Assembly (NCBI RefSeq): GCF_017873715.1
Contig: NZ_JAGGKM010000001.1
Span: 558,001 to 622,000 of the forward strand
From: Cytobacillus luteolus
GTDB taxonomy: Bacteria; Bacillota; Bacilli; Bacillales; Bacillaceae_L
Direction of reading: 5' to 3'
Length of the DNA: 64,000 nucleotides
Below are positions 49,603 through 60,657 of this stretch, in pieces. The position numbers were made by a program, and so were the translations under genes. The notes beneath the pieces were generated by a model. That model was given only the letters and a program-made list of their open reading frames with translations, was not told the DNA's origin and did not search any database. The number at the start of each line of letters is the position of its first letter. The first letter of the stretch is position 1.

Positions 49603-51477
49603 TTGAATCTGACAAAAAACGAAACAGAATATCAGAAACTATTGGTTAAAGTTCAAGCGTTAGAGATGGAAAATCAATCTTTAAAATACGAGAATGATAA
49701 GTTAAAGGTTACATATGATCGAGTTGAGAAAGATTGGTTAGAAAATGAGCAGATGTTCAAGGACCTATTCCATAGATCACCAGATGGAATTCTTATCTTG
49801 AATGAATCGGGACAAATTGTAGATGCTAATCCGTCATTTTGTAAAAGTCTAAAAATGAAGAAAAAGCAGCTATTACATATTTCACTTGAAGATTTAATTG
49901 AACCTAATTATAAATATAAAGCTGAAAAAATAAATAACGTACTATATAAGAATGGAAGAGTTCGAGGTGACCTTCCTCTTGTCACGCAAGAAGAGGAGAA
50001 ACGAATTTTTGATTTTACAGGTACAACAAATACCTATAATAATCTGTATACCTTAATCTTACGTGATATCACTGAAAAAAGAGCTATGGAAAATGAACTA
50101 AGAATAAGTGAAGAGCGTTTTCGTGATATGTTTGAACATGCAATTGAGGCTATTATTATTTGGGATGATCGCTTTAAAATCATTAGAGCTAACGAGTCTG
50201 CTAGTCGTATGTTCGAACTACCTAATAAACAATTATTAGAGCATTCCTTATTAGATTTCGTAAAAGATGACGAAGAGTTTCAGGCTGTGTACGAAGAGTT
50301 TTATCGTAAAGGCCAAATTAGAGAAGAACTTCCTTTCAATATGCCAAACGGAGAACAAAAACAGCTGGAATTTACATCTAAAAAGCATGTAATTGATGGA
50401 TATAATATGACTGCTTTCAGGAATGTAAGTGAAAGAAAAAGAATGGTTAAAGAATTAATAGATAGTGAGCTAAAGTTTCGCAAAATATTTGATTCAGTAA
50501 TGGATGGCATTGTACTTTTAAACAATAAATTTAAAATTATTGCTATCAATCCGGTTGCTGCTTCAATCCTTGAGGTTTCTGATGTTGCATCAATTGGAAA
50601 AAAGCTTGATGATATTATTGGTTTACCGAGTGGGAGTTTTGATGAGAAATTTGCAAATCAAATGCAACATAAAGGTGAAAAAGAATTTATTCTACATAAT
50701 GGTAAAGAGAAAATCATTGAGTATGCCTATAAAAGGCAGATGATATCGAATGTGCATATGGCATTGTTTCGAGATGTTACGGAGAAAAAGGAAATGGAGG
50801 AGCGCCTCCGAAAGTCAGATACACTTTCAGTTGTCGGAGAGTTAGCTGCTGGGATTGCTCATGAAATTCGAAATCCAATGACTGCCTTAAAAGGATTTAT
50901 TCACTTACTTCAAGCAAGTGTTAAAGAAGATTTTTCGATGTATTTTGATGTTATAACAACCGAATTGAAACGGATTGAATCTATAATTACTGAATTTTTA
51001 ATTTTAGCAAAACCACAGGCCTTGCATTATGAGAAAAAAGACTTAACAAAGGTCATGTCTGATACGATTGAGCTTTTAAGGCCACAGGCTACCCTAGGTA
51101 ATGTGCAAATTATTTTTCAGCACAATGACCAGCTGCCAGAGATGTATTGTGAGCCTAACCAATTAAAGCAGGTATTTATAAATATTATAAAAAATGGAAT
51201 TGAGGTCATGCCAAAAGGTGGCTCAATCTTAGTAAAAATGTTTCATGAGGTTCCTGATCAGCTGGTCATTTCAATTGCAGATGAAGGCTCCGGAATTCAT
51301 AAGGACAAATTAAAAAGGCTTGGTGAGCCTTTCTACACCACGAAAGAAAGAGGAACAGGCCTTGGCTTAATGGTAAGTTACAAAATTATTGAAGAACATC
51401 GAGGAAAGATAGATGTTACTAGTGAAGTTGGGGTGGGTTCGGTATTTAAAATAACCTTACCTCTTTCTAACTGTTAA
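49603..51477 (+). CDS. kinE: KinE-like PAS sensor histidine kinase
   Basis: This 624-residue soluble kinase begins at TTG 49603 behind AAGGGGGAC. An N-terminal coiled coil (1-45) precedes three PAS domains (about 50-162, 168-280, 288-398). The HisKA motif AHEIRNPMTALKGF carries His420, and the ATPase domain has DEGSGIHKDK and GTGLGLMV. The gene order kinE-mtnA region matches B. subtilis, where KinE phosphorylates Spo0F in the sporulation phosphorelay. Confidence 0.9.
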   Translation: MNLTKNETEYQKLLVKVQALEMENQSLKYENDKLKVTYDRVEKDWLENEQMFKDLFHRSPDGILILNESGQIVDANPSFCKSLKMKKKQLLHISLEDLIEPNYKYKAEKINNVLYKNGRVRGDLPLVTQEEEKRIFDFTGTTNTYNNLYTLILRDITEKRAMENELRISEERFRDMFEHAIEAIIIWDDRFKIIRANESASRMFELPNKQLLEHSLLDFVKDDEEFQAVYEEFYRKGQIREELPFNMPNGEQKQLEFTSKKHVIDGYNMTAFRNVSERKRMVKELIDSELKFRKIFDSVMDGIVLLNNKFKIIAINPVAASILEVSDVASIGKKLDDIIGLPSGSFDEKFANQMQHKGEKEFILHNGKEKIIEYAYKRQMISNVHMALFRDVTEKKEMEERLRKSDTLSVVGELAAGIAHEIRNPMTALKGFIHLLQASVKEDFSMYFDVITTELKRIESIITEFLILAKPQALHYEKKDLTKVMSDTIELLRPQATLGNVQIIFQHNDQLPEMYCEPNQLKQVFINIIKNGIEVMPKGGSILVKMFHEVPDQLVISIADEGSGIHKDKLKRLGEPFYTTKERGTGLGLMVSYKIIEEHRGKIDVTSEVGVGSVFKITLPLSNC

Positions 51478-51606
51478 AAAGTCAGTTGATTTCAATCGAC
51501 CAAATAACCTTAATTATGGTATAATTCATGGAAAATATTTTATAATATTTTCCAATTTTTTTCGAGAAATTAGAGTTTACTGTAAACCTCTATAGGAGGG
51601 GATACT

Positions 51607-52218
51607 TTGGAAATTGAGTCTATAATGTTAATCATAAAGGAATATGGATATGTTGCATTGTATTTCGTGTTGTGGCTCGGTTTTTTTGGATTGCCTGTAC
51701 CTAACGAAGTAATTGTGATGACCAGTGGATTTATTACTTCGAAAAGTCTACTTCAGCCGTTGCCTGCATTTATCGTGACATTTGCAGGGGTGATGAGTAG
51801 TTTAACAACTCTTTATTGTCTAGGAAGATTTAGCTATCATTCCATTCATCCAAGATTAATGAAAAACAATCGAATGAAAACCTACTTGCAAAAGTCTGAA
51901 GTACTAATCGAGAAGTATGGTCCAGTTGCTCTTATTTTTGGTTATTTCTTTCCTGGTGTAAGGCATTTTATACCGTTTATGGTTGGAAGTTACAAGATGG
52001 ATTTTAGTAAGTTTGCTTTAGTCGCTTACACTACAGGTTTAATCTGGTCTTTAGCACTTTTTACAGGTGGTTATTATTTTGGAAGTTATATTGAAAGGAT
52101 TGGAGAGGTACTTTATACGGGTGGTGTAATTGGGGCTTTTTCAATCGTATTATTAATTTCAACCATTATATTTTTAAGAAAAAGAAGGGCAAAGCGAACA
52201 GCTCTTAAAGATGTTTAG
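51607..52218 (+). CDS. DedA-family membrane protein
   Basis: This 203-residue protein starts at TTG 51607 behind AGGAGGGG. It has the DedA pattern: GFFGLPVPNEVIVMTSGFI, FAGVMSSLTTLYCLGRFSYH, and FGYFFPGVRHFIPFMVGSYKMDF. Four to five membrane segments are visible. It is a paralogue of the ykoX-like protein at 30789. Membrane phospholipid or undecaprenyl-phosphate translocation is the expected role. The next gene follows after 12 bp. Confidence 0.9.
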   Translation: MEIESIMLIIKEYGYVALYFVLWLGFFGLPVPNEVIVMTSGFITSKSLLQPLPAFIVTFAGVMSSLTTLYCLGRFSYHSIHPRLMKNNRMKTYLQKSEVLIEKYGPVALIFGYFFPGVRHFIPFMVGSYKMDFSKFALVAYTTGLIWSLALFTGGYYFGSYIERIGEVLYTGGVIGAFSIVLLISTIIFLRKRRAKRTALKDV

Positions 52219-52230
52219 GAGGAAATGTAG

Positions 52231-52881
52231 TTGGAATATAAATTAGTATCTATTAATGTAGGAAAAGCTCGACGTGAACTTTATAAAAATAAAGAGATTG
52301 CAACTGGCATTTATAAAAAGCCAATTGAAGAAGAAGTATTTGTCTCAACAGTACAAATCGGTGGTGATCAACAAGCTGATTTAGTGAATCATGGTGGAAA
52401 AGATCAAGCGATCTGTGCATATCCATTTGAGCACTTAGAATATTGGGAGAAAACGTTACAACAATCATTTACGGTTGGTGCGTTCGGAGAAAATTTTACG
52501 ATCCAAGGTTTGAATGAAGAGAATGCACATATTGGTGATATATTTGAAATTGGAGATGTAAGGATACAGATCAGTAATCCACGCAAGCCGTGTTATAAAC
52601 TTGGTAATCGCTATAAAGTTGATGAATTACCACTCTTAGTTCAACAAACAGGGTATACAGGGTTTTATTTTCGAGTATTAAAAGAAGGTTTCATTAAACC
52701 AGGACAAAATTTACGCCTAATAGAACGGAAGGAAGAGAATCCTACTGTTGCGTATATAAACAAAGTCATCTACCAAGATGAGGAAAATGTTCAGGCATTA
52801 AAGAATCTAGTAGAGGTCAAGGAATTATCGGAACGGTGGAGAAATTCCTTTCAAAACAAGGTAGAAAAGCTACTAAATTAG
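52231..52881 (+). CDS. MOSC-domain protein (YiiM-like)
   Basis: This 216-residue protein starts at TTG 52231 with AGGAGG upstream. The MOSC domain contains QADLVNHGGKDQAICAYPFEHLEYWE, GAFGENFTIQGLNEENAHIGDIFEIG and the cysteine-containing ISNPRKPCYKLGNRY loop expected for a persulfide or Mo-pterin-bound sulfur. The C-terminal 3-alpha domain follows. MOSC proteins detoxify N-hydroxylated bases or pass sulfur to molybdenum cofactor enzymes. Confidence 0.9.
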   Translation: MEYKLVSINVGKARRELYKNKEIATGIYKKPIEEEVFVSTVQIGGDQQADLVNHGGKDQAICAYPFEHLEYWEKTLQQSFTVGAFGENFTIQGLNEENAHIGDIFEIGDVRIQISNPRKPCYKLGNRYKVDELPLLVQQTGYTGFYFRVLKEGFIKPGQNLRLIERKEENPTVAYINKVIYQDEENVQALKNLVEVKELSERWRNSFQNKVEKLLN

Positions 52882-52908
52882 ATTGACTAATTATTGGAGT
52901 GTTTTAAA

Positions 52909-53484
52909 ATGCAGCTTAGTCGGCTCGTGAATTTTCATAAAGTAATGGGAGATCCCACAAGAATACGAATTATTGTACTGTTGGCCAAAGGTCCGCATCA
53001 TGGACAAGCACTTGCTGGAAAACTGGGGCTTACCCCGCCTACCATTACTCACCATATTGCGAAGCTAAAAGAAATAGGGATTATCAAGCAAAAAAGAGAA
53101 AAGAATACTATCTATTTTTACCTAGATGAAGACCAGTTGAGGTTAAAATCTCAGGCTATCATAAATACAGCTTATGGAAAAGTAGACGATGATGAAGAAA
53201 AGAAGGGTGAACATCAACAAGTACTTGCTAATTTCATGACACGAGACGGGAAGTTAAAAACAATTCCTGCTCAGCGTAAAAAGAAGCTTATGATCCTTGA
53301 GCATTTAGTAAAGGGACTTGAACCTGGGAAAAAGTATACGGAGAAAGAAATTAATGAATACATAAAAGACTTTCACGAAGACTACGCAACAATTCGCCGA
53401 GAGTTCATCATGTGCCATTTTATGTACCGAGAAGATGGGATATATGAAGTGAATCCTCCAGAAATGTGGGAGAAAATTAAATAA
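52909..53484 (+). CDS. ArsR-type HTH regulator with DUF2087 domain
   Basis: ATG 52909 (191 residues) is used because TGGAG lies 9 bp upstream. The N-terminal winged helix (VMGDPTRIRIIVLLAKGPHHGQALAGKLGLTPPTITHHIAKLKEIGII pattern) is ArsR-like. The C-terminal DUF2087 domain has LMILEHLVKGLEPGKKYTEKEINEYIKDFHEDYATIRREFI. No metal-binding cysteine pair is evident. It is likely cotranscribed with the MOSC gene. Targets are unknown. Confidence 0.88.
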   Translation: MQLSRLVNFHKVMGDPTRIRIIVLLAKGPHHGQALAGKLGLTPPTITHHIAKLKEIGIIKQKREKNTIYFYLDEDQLRLKSQAIINTAYGKVDDDEEKKGEHQQVLANFMTRDGKLKTIPAQRKKKLMILEHLVKGLEPGKKYTEKEINEYIKDFHEDYATIRREFIMCHFMYREDGIYEVNPPEMWEKIK

Positions 53485-53520
53485 AAAAGCGGAAAGCACG
53501 ATGCTCTCCGCTTTTTGTTT
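53485..53520. terminator. Bidirectional terminator
   Basis: AAAAGCGGAAAGCA / TGCTCTCCGCTTTT stem with short loop, between convergent genes. Confidence 0.87.
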
Positions 53521-53523
53521 TGG

Positions 53524-54585
53524 TTACTGAAATAAATTAGCAATTGAATCCTTATATTCACCGTTATAAAGAATTCCTTCTTCCGTAATGATTGCTGTAA
53601 TTAAATCATTTGGAGTTACATCAAAGGCAGGATTAAAGACGTTAATCCCTTCTGGTGCAATTCGATGCCCATTTATATGTGTTACTTCTTCAGGGTTGCG
53701 CTCTTCAATAGGAATTTCTTTTCCAGATTGAAGGGAGATATCAAAAGTAGACAGTGGTGCTGCTACATAAAAAGGAATGTTAAAGGCTTTTGCCAGAATA
53801 GCTAGACCATAGGTTCCAATTTTATTTGCAGTATCACCGTTTGCTGTAATACGATCTGCACCTACAATGACTGCTGTAATTCCTTTTGCAGCAATGGTGT
53901 GTGCTGCCATATTATCCGTAATAAGTGTTACATCCACTCCAGATTGCTTAAGTTCCCATGCTGTAAGTCTTGAGCCTTGAAGAACCGGACGAGTTTCTGA
54001 AGCGAACACTTGAAGGTTAATTCCTTTTTCTTTTGCAAGATGGAAGGGTGCTAGGGCTGTTCCGTAACGTGCAGTTGCGATTGAACCTGCATTACAAATT
54101 GTCAATACCTTATCGTTACTTTTGAAAAGAGATAGTGCATACTCCCCAATTTGTCGACAAACTGCCTCATCCTCTATCTGAATACGGATTGCCTCATGGG
54201 TAAGCTTTGTTTTTGCCTCATTAATCGAAGTTGCATTTTCAACACTTCGAACCATACGATCTAATGCCCAGAATAGATTTACAGCTGTGGGACGGGAGCT
54301 TGCTAAGTAATCTCGGTCCTTTTGTAGCTGTGTTTTAAATGCCTGTATCGATTCAACTTCGTAATTTTGTGCTGCAAGAGCAAGACCGAATGCCGCCGTT
54401 ATTCCGATAGCTGGTGCACCACGAACTTTTAAACTTGTAATGCTTTCCCAAACATCTTGGACTGTTCTAAGTTCTATATACTCTGTTTCAAGAGGTAGTT
54501 TTTGTTGGTCAAGTAGAGAAATATAATTTTCATTCCACTCTACTGATCGTGGAATTGTAAAGCTTTTAGTCATTGTGTTTGTCAC
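53524..54585 (-). CDS. mtnA: Methylthioribose-1-phosphate isomerase MtnA
   Basis: This 353-residue protein has the eIF2B-like isomerase landmarks [32 protein letters not shown] (catalytic Cys in ICNAGS), and [22 protein letters not shown] with the catalytic Asp. It converts 5-methylthioribose-1-phosphate to 5-methylthioribulose-1-phosphate in methionine salvage. It follows mtnK by 7 bp, in one SAM-riboswitch operon. Confidence 0.96.
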   Translation of the reverse strand: MTNTMTKSFTIPRSVEWNENYISLLDQQKLPLETEYIELRTVQDVWESITSLKVRGAPAIGITAAFGLALAAQNYEVESIQAFKTQLQKDRDYLASSRPTAVNLFWALDRMVRSVENATSINEAKTKLTHEAIRIQIEDEAVCRQIGEYALSLFKSNDKVLTICNAGSIATARYGTALAPFHLAKEKGINLQVFASETRPVLQGSRLTAWELKQSGVDVTLITDNMAAHTIAAKGITAVIVGADRITANGDTANKIGTYGLAILAKAFNIPFYVAAPLSTFDISLQSGKEIPIEERNPEEVTHINGHRIAPEGINVFNPAFDVTPNDLITAIITEEGILYNGEYKDSIANLFQ

Positions 54586-54592
54586 TTCCTTT

Positions 54593-55840
<1,248 letters not shown>

Positions 55841-55849
55841 CTACTAGTC

Positions 55850-55884
55850 AAAATAGAAAAGCCTCTTTCGACATCGAAAGAGGC
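55850..55884 (-). terminator. S-box terminator upstream of mtnK
   Basis: GCCTCTTTCG / CGAAAGAGGC stem; on the minus strand it is followed by TTTTCTATTTT. Confidence 0.9.
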
Positions 55885-55904
55885 TTGAAGACACGGCTTC
55901 GCAC

Positions 55905-56075
55905 CTCTTATCTGCCAGAAAGAATATCTTTCTGTGGAATTAGCACCGTGCCTTATGTGAATGTATTTTAAACATTCAGTTGGCGCATGTGTAAAAGCGC
56001 CCCACTTCGCAGTGGTATTACGGTCGGTTGCTGGGCTTCATCGGGCCATTTCCCTCAGCCTGCTCTTGATAAGAG
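55905..56075 (-). ncRNA. SAM-I riboswitch (S-box) upstream of mtnK-mtnA
   Basis: On the minus strand: CTCTTATCAAGAGCAGGCTG, GAGGGAAATGGCCCGATGAAG-like P2/P3 core, CCCAGCAACCG, a long P3-P4 extension, CACGGTGCTAATTCC, then GATAAGAG closing P1. At ~170 nt it is longer than usual because of an enlarged arm (two extra hairpins, CCACTGCGAAGTGG and GAATGTTTAAAATACATTC). Confidence 0.95.
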
Positions 56076-56137
56076 ATAAATTGCAATAATGCAATTTAGA
56101 CTATTAAATTATTTGAATTTTAACACTTGATGAAAAT

Positions 56138-56166
56138 AATAACAAGTGAACTATTTCTTTGTCAAT
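56138..56166 (-). promoter_or_regulatory. Promoter of the mtnK-mtnA S-box transcript
   Basis: On the minus strand TTGACA (56166-56161), 17 bp, TTATTA (56143-56138). Confidence 0.6.
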
Positions 56167-56184
56167 GGCATTTTCGGAAAAATA

Positions 56185-56973
56185 TTATTGATAAAAACTT
56201 GGTCTTCTATCTTGGAAGATTGGGATTTGTTTTCTCACTTTTTTTACCTGATCTAGATCAATACTTGCTGTTAGTACCTCAGGTTCTGTACTTGCCTCCG
56301 CAATAATTTCGCCCCACGGATCAATAATCATCGAATGCCCCGCAAAGACATTTGCTGGATCGCTCCCAGCTCTGTTACATGCAACAACATAGCATTGATT
56401 TTCAATTGCACGGCTAATTAAAAGGGCACGCCAATGTTCAAGACGAGGAAGTGGCCACTCTGCAACAACAAATACCAGTTCAGCACCCTCGGTTGTATGT
56501 GCTCTTATCCATTCAGGGAAACGTATGTCATAGCAGATGACTCCAGAGGAAGGAACTCCTTCAATGGTGAACAGTCCTTTTGCATCTCCAGGAATTAAGT
56601 AGTGGTGCTCATCCATTAATTTAAAGAGATGTAGTTTGCTATATTCTCCAATAACTTCACCGTTTCGGTTAAAAATAAGCATCGTGTTTTTGACACCTTT
56701 TTCGGTTTTCTTGGCTACGGAGCCTGCAACGATATTCACACTGAATTTCTTTGAAAGGGTACCGATAAACTGGGTTGTGTCTGCACCTTGGTGATCCGCG
56801 ATGTCTTCTAATCTTGTTAAATCATAGCCTGTTGTCCAAAGTTCAGGGAGAACAATGACATCGGGTTTTGATTCTGAAACGACTTTAGAAATTTCAAGCT
56901 CAGCATTTTGTTTATTTTTCTCTGGGTTTCCATAAATAATATCTAGTTGAATGCAAGCTATCTTAAGTTGCAT
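56185..56973 (-). CDS. mtnU: Carbon-nitrogen hydrolase MtnU (omega-amidase-like)
   Basis: ATG 56973 (262 residues, MQLKIACIQLD) is used because AAAGGTGGG lies just upstream and the fold starts there. The nitrilase triad is visible: Glu in VLPELWTTGYD, Lys in GEYSKLHLFKLMDEH, Cys in GVICYDIRFPEW. The enzyme probably hydrolyses alpha-ketoglutaramate or a similar amide formed by the MtnE transaminase. It is divergent from mtnE. Confidence 0.9.
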   Translation of the reverse strand: MQLKIACIQLDIIYGNPEKNKQNAELEISKVVSESKPDVIVLPELWTTGYDLTRLEDIADHQGADTTQFIGTLSKKFSVNIVAGSVAKKTEKGVKNTMLIFNRNGEVIGEYSKLHLFKLMDEHHYLIPGDAKGLFTIEGVPSSGVICYDIRFPEWIRAHTTEGAELVFVVAEWPLPRLEHWRALLISRAIENQCYVVACNRAGSDPANVFAGHSMIIDPWGEIIAEASTEPEVLTASIDLDQVKKVRKQIPIFQDRRPSFYQ

Positions 56974-57069
56974 GAATTGTCCCACCTTTTTAAATTTTTC
57001 TTTACATTTTGTTATTAACAATATATGATTTGTGACTAGAAATTCAAGAAATTTTTTGAGTAGGTGTAA

Positions 57070-58245
57070 ATGATGAAGCATTTTGAGCAATCACAGTTGT
57101 TACAAGGTTTACCTAAACAATTTTTTGCATCCCTTGTTGCAAAAGTAGGGAAAGTTGTTGCCGAGGGGCATGATGTAATTAACTTAGGTCAGGGAAATCC
57201 CGACCAACCAACCCCGGACCACATTGTGGAAGCATTAAAAGTAGCTGCTGAAAAACCAGCATATCATAAATATTCACCTTTTCGTGGGCAGCAGTTCTTG
57301 AAAGAAGCGATTGTTACGTTTTATAAAAGGGAATATGGTGTAGACCTTGACGCTGAAAAGGAAGTTGCCATTTTATTCGGAGGAAAGGCTGGACTTGTTG
57401 AAATCCCGCAGTGCCTAATGAATCCGGGGGATATCGCACTCGTACCTGACCCTGGATATCCCGATTATTGGTCAGGAGTAGAACTGGCTCGTGGTGTAAT
57501 GGAGTATATGCCGCTTCTGGCTGAAAACGAGTTTCTCCCTGACTATAGCCAAATTGATAAGAGTGTTTTGGAACAAGCGAAAGTCATGTTCTTAAACTAT
57601 CCTAATAACCCAACTGGTGCTACCGCTTCAAAGGAGTTTTTTGAAGAGACCATTGAATTAGCAAACAAACATGAAATTTGTGTTGTTCACGATTTTGCAT
57701 ATGGTGCAATTGGCTTTGAAGGTAAGAGACCAGTAAGCTTTTTAGAGGCAGATGGTGCGAAGGATGTTGGAATTGAGATTTACACATTCTCAAAAACGTA
57801 TAATATGGCCGGCTGGAGAATTGGTTTCGCTGTTGGAAATCAAAGTGTAATTGAGGCTTTAAATCTACTACAAGATCATATGTATGTAAGTATATTTAGT
57901 GCTGTTCAAGAGGCTGCTGCAGTGGCATTGTTAGAATCACAACAATGTGTAGATGAGTTAGTTTCACTGTATGAATCACGTCGTAGTACGTTAATTGATG
58001 GATTAAAGGAAATCGGTTGGGATGTTACGGCACCAAAGGGTTCTTTCTTTGCATGGTTACCAGTTCCCAAAGGGTATACGTCTGAAAGCTTTGCAGACTA
58101 TTTACTTGAAAAAGCACATGTAGTCGTTGCTCCAGGTGTTGGATTTGGAGAATATGGTGAAGGTTATGTTAGAGTTGGGTTATTAACAGATCATGATCGT
58201 CTGAAAGAAGCTGTCGAAAGAATCAAAGCATTACAATTATTTTAG
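57070..58245 (+). CDS. mtnE: Methionine-salvage aminotransferase MtnE
   Basis: This 391-residue fold-type I PLP enzyme has NLGQGNPDQPTPDHI, YPNNPTGATAS, VVHDFAYGAIGF, PLP lysine in YTFSKTYNMAGWRIGF, and RVGLL near the end. It transaminates 4-methylthio-2-oxobutyrate to methionine, the last step of the pathway. It is divergent from mtnU (96-bp gap). Confidence 0.92.
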   Translation: MMKHFEQSQLLQGLPKQFFASLVAKVGKVVAEGHDVINLGQGNPDQPTPDHIVEALKVAAEKPAYHKYSPFRGQQFLKEAIVTFYKREYGVDLDAEKEVAILFGGKAGLVEIPQCLMNPGDIALVPDPGYPDYWSGVELARGVMEYMPLLAENEFLPDYSQIDKSVLEQAKVMFLNYPNNPTGATASKEFFEETIELANKHEICVVHDFAYGAIGFEGKRPVSFLEADGAKDVGIEIYTFSKTYNMAGWRIGFAVGNQSVIEALNLLQDHMYVSIFSAVQEAAAVALLESQQCVDELVSLYESRRSTLIDGLKEIGWDVTAPKGSFFAWLPVPKGYTSESFADYLLEKAHVVVAPGVGFGEYGEGYVRVGLLTDHDRLKEAVERIKALQLF

Positions 58246-58274
58246 TTGACAGAAAACTAAAATACTGTCATAAT
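58246..58274 (+). promoter_or_regulatory. Promoter of the mtnW S-box transcript
   Basis: TTGACA (58246-58251), 17 bp, CATAAT (58269-58274); starts at the last bases of mtnE. Confidence 0.7.
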
Positions 58275-58317
58275 CCATAGTAAATTTCGTAAATGAATGT
58301 AAAATTAAATAGATTGT

Positions 58318-58428
58318 TTTCTTATCAAGAGCAGGTGGAGGGACTAGCCCTACGAAACCCGGCAACCGACTTATATTTTTATAAGCACGGTGCTAATTCT
58401 TGCAGCATAAAAGCTGACAGATAAGGAG
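58318..58428 (+). ncRNA. SAM-I riboswitch (S-box) upstream of mtnWXBD
   Basis: CTTATCAAGAGCAGGTGGAG, GGGACTAGCCCTACGAAACCC, GGCAACCG, CACGGTGCTAATTCTTGCAGC and GACAGATAAGGAG form the S-box core, with a terminator at 58443. Confidence 0.95.
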
Positions 58429-58442
58429 ATGGTAGTGATAAT

Positions 58443-58468
58443 ACCTCTTCTTACTGAAGAGGTTTTTT
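58443..58468 (+). terminator. S-box terminator upstream of mtnW
   Basis: ACCTCTTC-TTACT-GAAGAGGT followed by T. Confidence 0.9.
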
Positions 58469-58509
58469 ATTTTTTGCTAAGACAAAGCTTATTATTATCT
58501 TGATCCTAT

Positions 58510-58690
58510 GTTGATTTCTGCGGAAGGCACGAGACTCCTGCGGGAGTAGCGCATCAAAGTGAGACCCCACAGGCGCATAGCGCCAAGGAGGCTCACGGAC
58601 CGCCCGATGGGAATTCGCCTTTGAAAAAGCCGGCAATTGGGCTTTTTCATAATTCCCCGCGGAAAGCGAGTGCCTGTAGCAGAAATCAAC
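58510..58690. repeat. 181-bp GC-rich dispersed repeat with 12-bp terminal inverted repeats
   Basis: Ends are GTTGATTTCTGC and its perfect complement GCAGAAATCAAC. The GC-rich interior has CGGAAGGCACGAGACTCCTGCGGGAG-type sequence, AGTGAGACCCC, AGGCGCATAGCGCC and GCGGAAAGCGAGTGCCTG, which I recognise as a very abundant Bacillaceae intergenic repeat. It lies in the mtnW leader, between the riboswitch terminator and the start codon. Open frames across it are not genes. Confidence 0.85.
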
Positions 58691-58750
58691 AGGCAAGTAA
58701 AATACAGCCTATGTTCAGGTATAGGATTCTTACAGAAATGAGGTACTTAA

Positions 58751-59995
58751 ATGAGTGAAGTAATTGCAACCTATCTAATTCATGATCCATCACATAATCT
58801 TGCAAAAAAGGCTGAAGGAATCGCTCTCGGATTAACGATCGGATCCTGGACAGATCTCCCTCAATTAGAGCAAGAACAACTAAAAAAACACAAAGGCCAA
58901 GTGATTAGTATTGAGGAACTACCAAAAAGTGAGTCAGTTAATCACTATCTAGGCAAGGATGTAACGAGAGGGATATTAAAAATCGGCTATCCTAGTGCAA
59001 ACTTTAGTGGAGATTTACCAGCAATTTTAACAACTGTTTTCGGTAAGCTTTCGCTAGATGGAGAAATCAGACTTGTAGATTTAGAGTTTTCTGACGAGGT
59101 AAAAGAGAATTTTCCAGGGCCTAAATATGGACTACAAGGAATACGAGAAAAACTTGGAGTATATAATCGACCATTAGTTATGAGCATTTTTAAAGGAGTG
59201 ATTGGTCGTGACCTCACTTACTTAAAAGAGCAACTTAAGGAGCAAGCTCTTGGTGGAGTAGATATTGTGAAAGATGATGAGATTCTTTTTGAAAATCCTC
59301 TGACTCCATTTGAACAACGAATTGTTGCTGGGAAACAAGTGTTAGAGGAAGTTTTTGCTGAAACAGGGCATAGAACTTTATATGCTGTTAATATTTCCGG
59401 GCGTACTTTCGAGCTTAAAGATAAAGCTAGAAAAGCAGTAGAGCTGGGTGCTGATTTATTACTGTTTAATGTATTTGCCTATGGACTTGATGTGTTACAA
59501 AGTCTTGCAGAAGACCCTGAAATTACAATTCCAATCATGGCACATCCGGCCGTAAGTGGTACAGTAACACCATCTGAGTTTTATGGGATTACAAACCAAT
59601 TACTACTTGGAAAACTCCTTCGATATGCTGGTGCAGATCTAGTTTTATTCCCATCACCGTACGGAAGTGTAGCTTTGGATCGTGATGTAACATTAGGGAT
59701 TGCAGAGGAACTAACAAAACTAGATGATCAATTTAAAACGGCATTTCCAGTTCCGTCAGCTGGGATTCATCCTGGCTTAGTACCTCTTTTAATTCAAGAC
59801 TTTGGCAATGATAGTATTATCAATGCAGGTGGTGGAGTCCACGGTCACCCTGATGGAGCCGTAGGTGGAGGTATGGCATTTAGGGCAGCAGTAGATGCGG
59901 TTCTAGCGGGTAAAACTCTTAAAGAGGCTGCTGAGGACAATGAGAACCTAGGGAAAGCAATTTCACTATGGGGAGTAGTTGAGGTAAAGTCATGA
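58751..59995 (+). CDS. mtnW: 2,3-diketo-5-methylthiopentyl-1-phosphate enolase MtnW (RuBisCO-like)
   Basis: This 414-residue RuBisCO-like protein has [15 protein letters not shown] with the lysine that is carbamylated for Mg binding, [22 protein letters not shown], and [19 protein letters not shown] near the end, and lacks the loop-6 features of true RuBisCO. It enolises diketo-methylthiopentyl phosphate. AGGTACTTAA-type weak ribosome site precedes the ATG. It is the first gene of mtnWXBD; mtnX overlaps by 4 bp. Confidence 0.96.
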   Translation: MSEVIATYLIHDPSHNLAKKAEGIALGLTIGSWTDLPQLEQEQLKKHKGQVISIEELPKSESVNHYLGKDVTRGILKIGYPSANFSGDLPAILTTVFGKLSLDGEIRLVDLEFSDEVKENFPGPKYGLQGIREKLGVYNRPLVMSIFKGVIGRDLTYLKEQLKEQALGGVDIVKDDEILFENPLTPFEQRIVAGKQVLEEVFAETGHRTLYAVNISGRTFELKDKARKAVELGADLLLFNVFAYGLDVLQSLAEDPEITIPIMAHPAVSGTVTPSEFYGITNQLLLGKLLRYAGADLVLFPSPYGSVALDRDVTLGIAEELTKLDDQFKTAFPVPSAGIHPGLVPLLIQDFGNDSIINAGGGVHGHPDGAVGGGMAFRAAVDAVLAGKTLKEAAEDNENLGKAISLWGVVEVKS

Positions 59996-60657
59996 CGAAA
60001 CCAGTAATTTTTTGTGATTTTGATGGAACGATTACCAATAGTGATAATATTATCGCGGTGATGAAAAAGTATGCACCACCTGAGTGGGAAGCGATTAAAG
60101 ATGACATTTTAGGTCAGAATGTGTCAATCCAAGAGGGTGTTGGAAGGTTATTTTCATTACTACCTTCCTCTTCGAAAGATACGATTATTCACTACCTCAC
60201 GGAGAGCGCAGTTATTCGTGATGGTTTTAAGGAGTTTGTTGCTTTTACAAAAAAGAATGATGTTACTCTGTATATTGTAAGCGGGGGAATAGATTTCTTT
60301 GTTTATCCACTCCTTAATGGATTAGTAGAACCGGAGCAAATATATTGTAATGGGTCTGACTTTTCTGGAGAGACGATAAAAATCTTATGGCCACATAGCT
60401 GTGATGATGGTTGTCAGAACGGATGTGGTTGTTGTAAACCATCTCTGATTCGTAGGCTGGCATCACCTGGTGACTATAACATAGTCATTGGGGATTCGAT
60501 TACTGATTTGCAGGCAGCCAAATTAGCAGATCATGTTATTGCAAGAGACTTTTTATTAGAAAAATGCCAACAGTTAGACTTACCACATACATCATTTACA
60601 ACCTTCTATGATGTCATAGATGTGGTATCAAAGCAGCTGGAGGTGAAACAGCCTTGA
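59992..60657 (+). CDS. mtnX: 2-hydroxy-3-keto-5-methylthiopentenyl-1-phosphate phosphatase MtnX
   Basis: This 221-residue HAD phosphatase has the DxD motif FCDFDGTIT at residues 7-15, SGGIDFFV near 93, and [11 protein letters not shown] near 163. It removes phosphate from the enolised intermediate. A cysteine-rich [12 protein letters not shown] segment is also present and is typical of the family. Start overlaps mtnW (ATGA). Confidence 0.96.
   Translation: MTKPVIFCDFDGTITNSDNIIAVMKKYAPPEWEAIKDDILGQNVSIQEGVGRLFSLLPSSSKDTIIHYLTESAVIRDGFKEFVAFTKKNDVTLYIVSGGIDFFVYPLLNGLVEPEQIYCNGSDFSGETIKILWPHSCDDGCQNGCGCCKPSLIRRLASPGDYNIVIGDSITDLQAAKLADHVIARDFLLEKCQQLDLPHTSFTTFYDVIDVVSKQLEVKQP

Noticed and set aside
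58451-58696. Small genes on the minus strand near mtnW
   Set aside because: They lie entirely in the dispersed GC-rich repeat and have no ribosome site.
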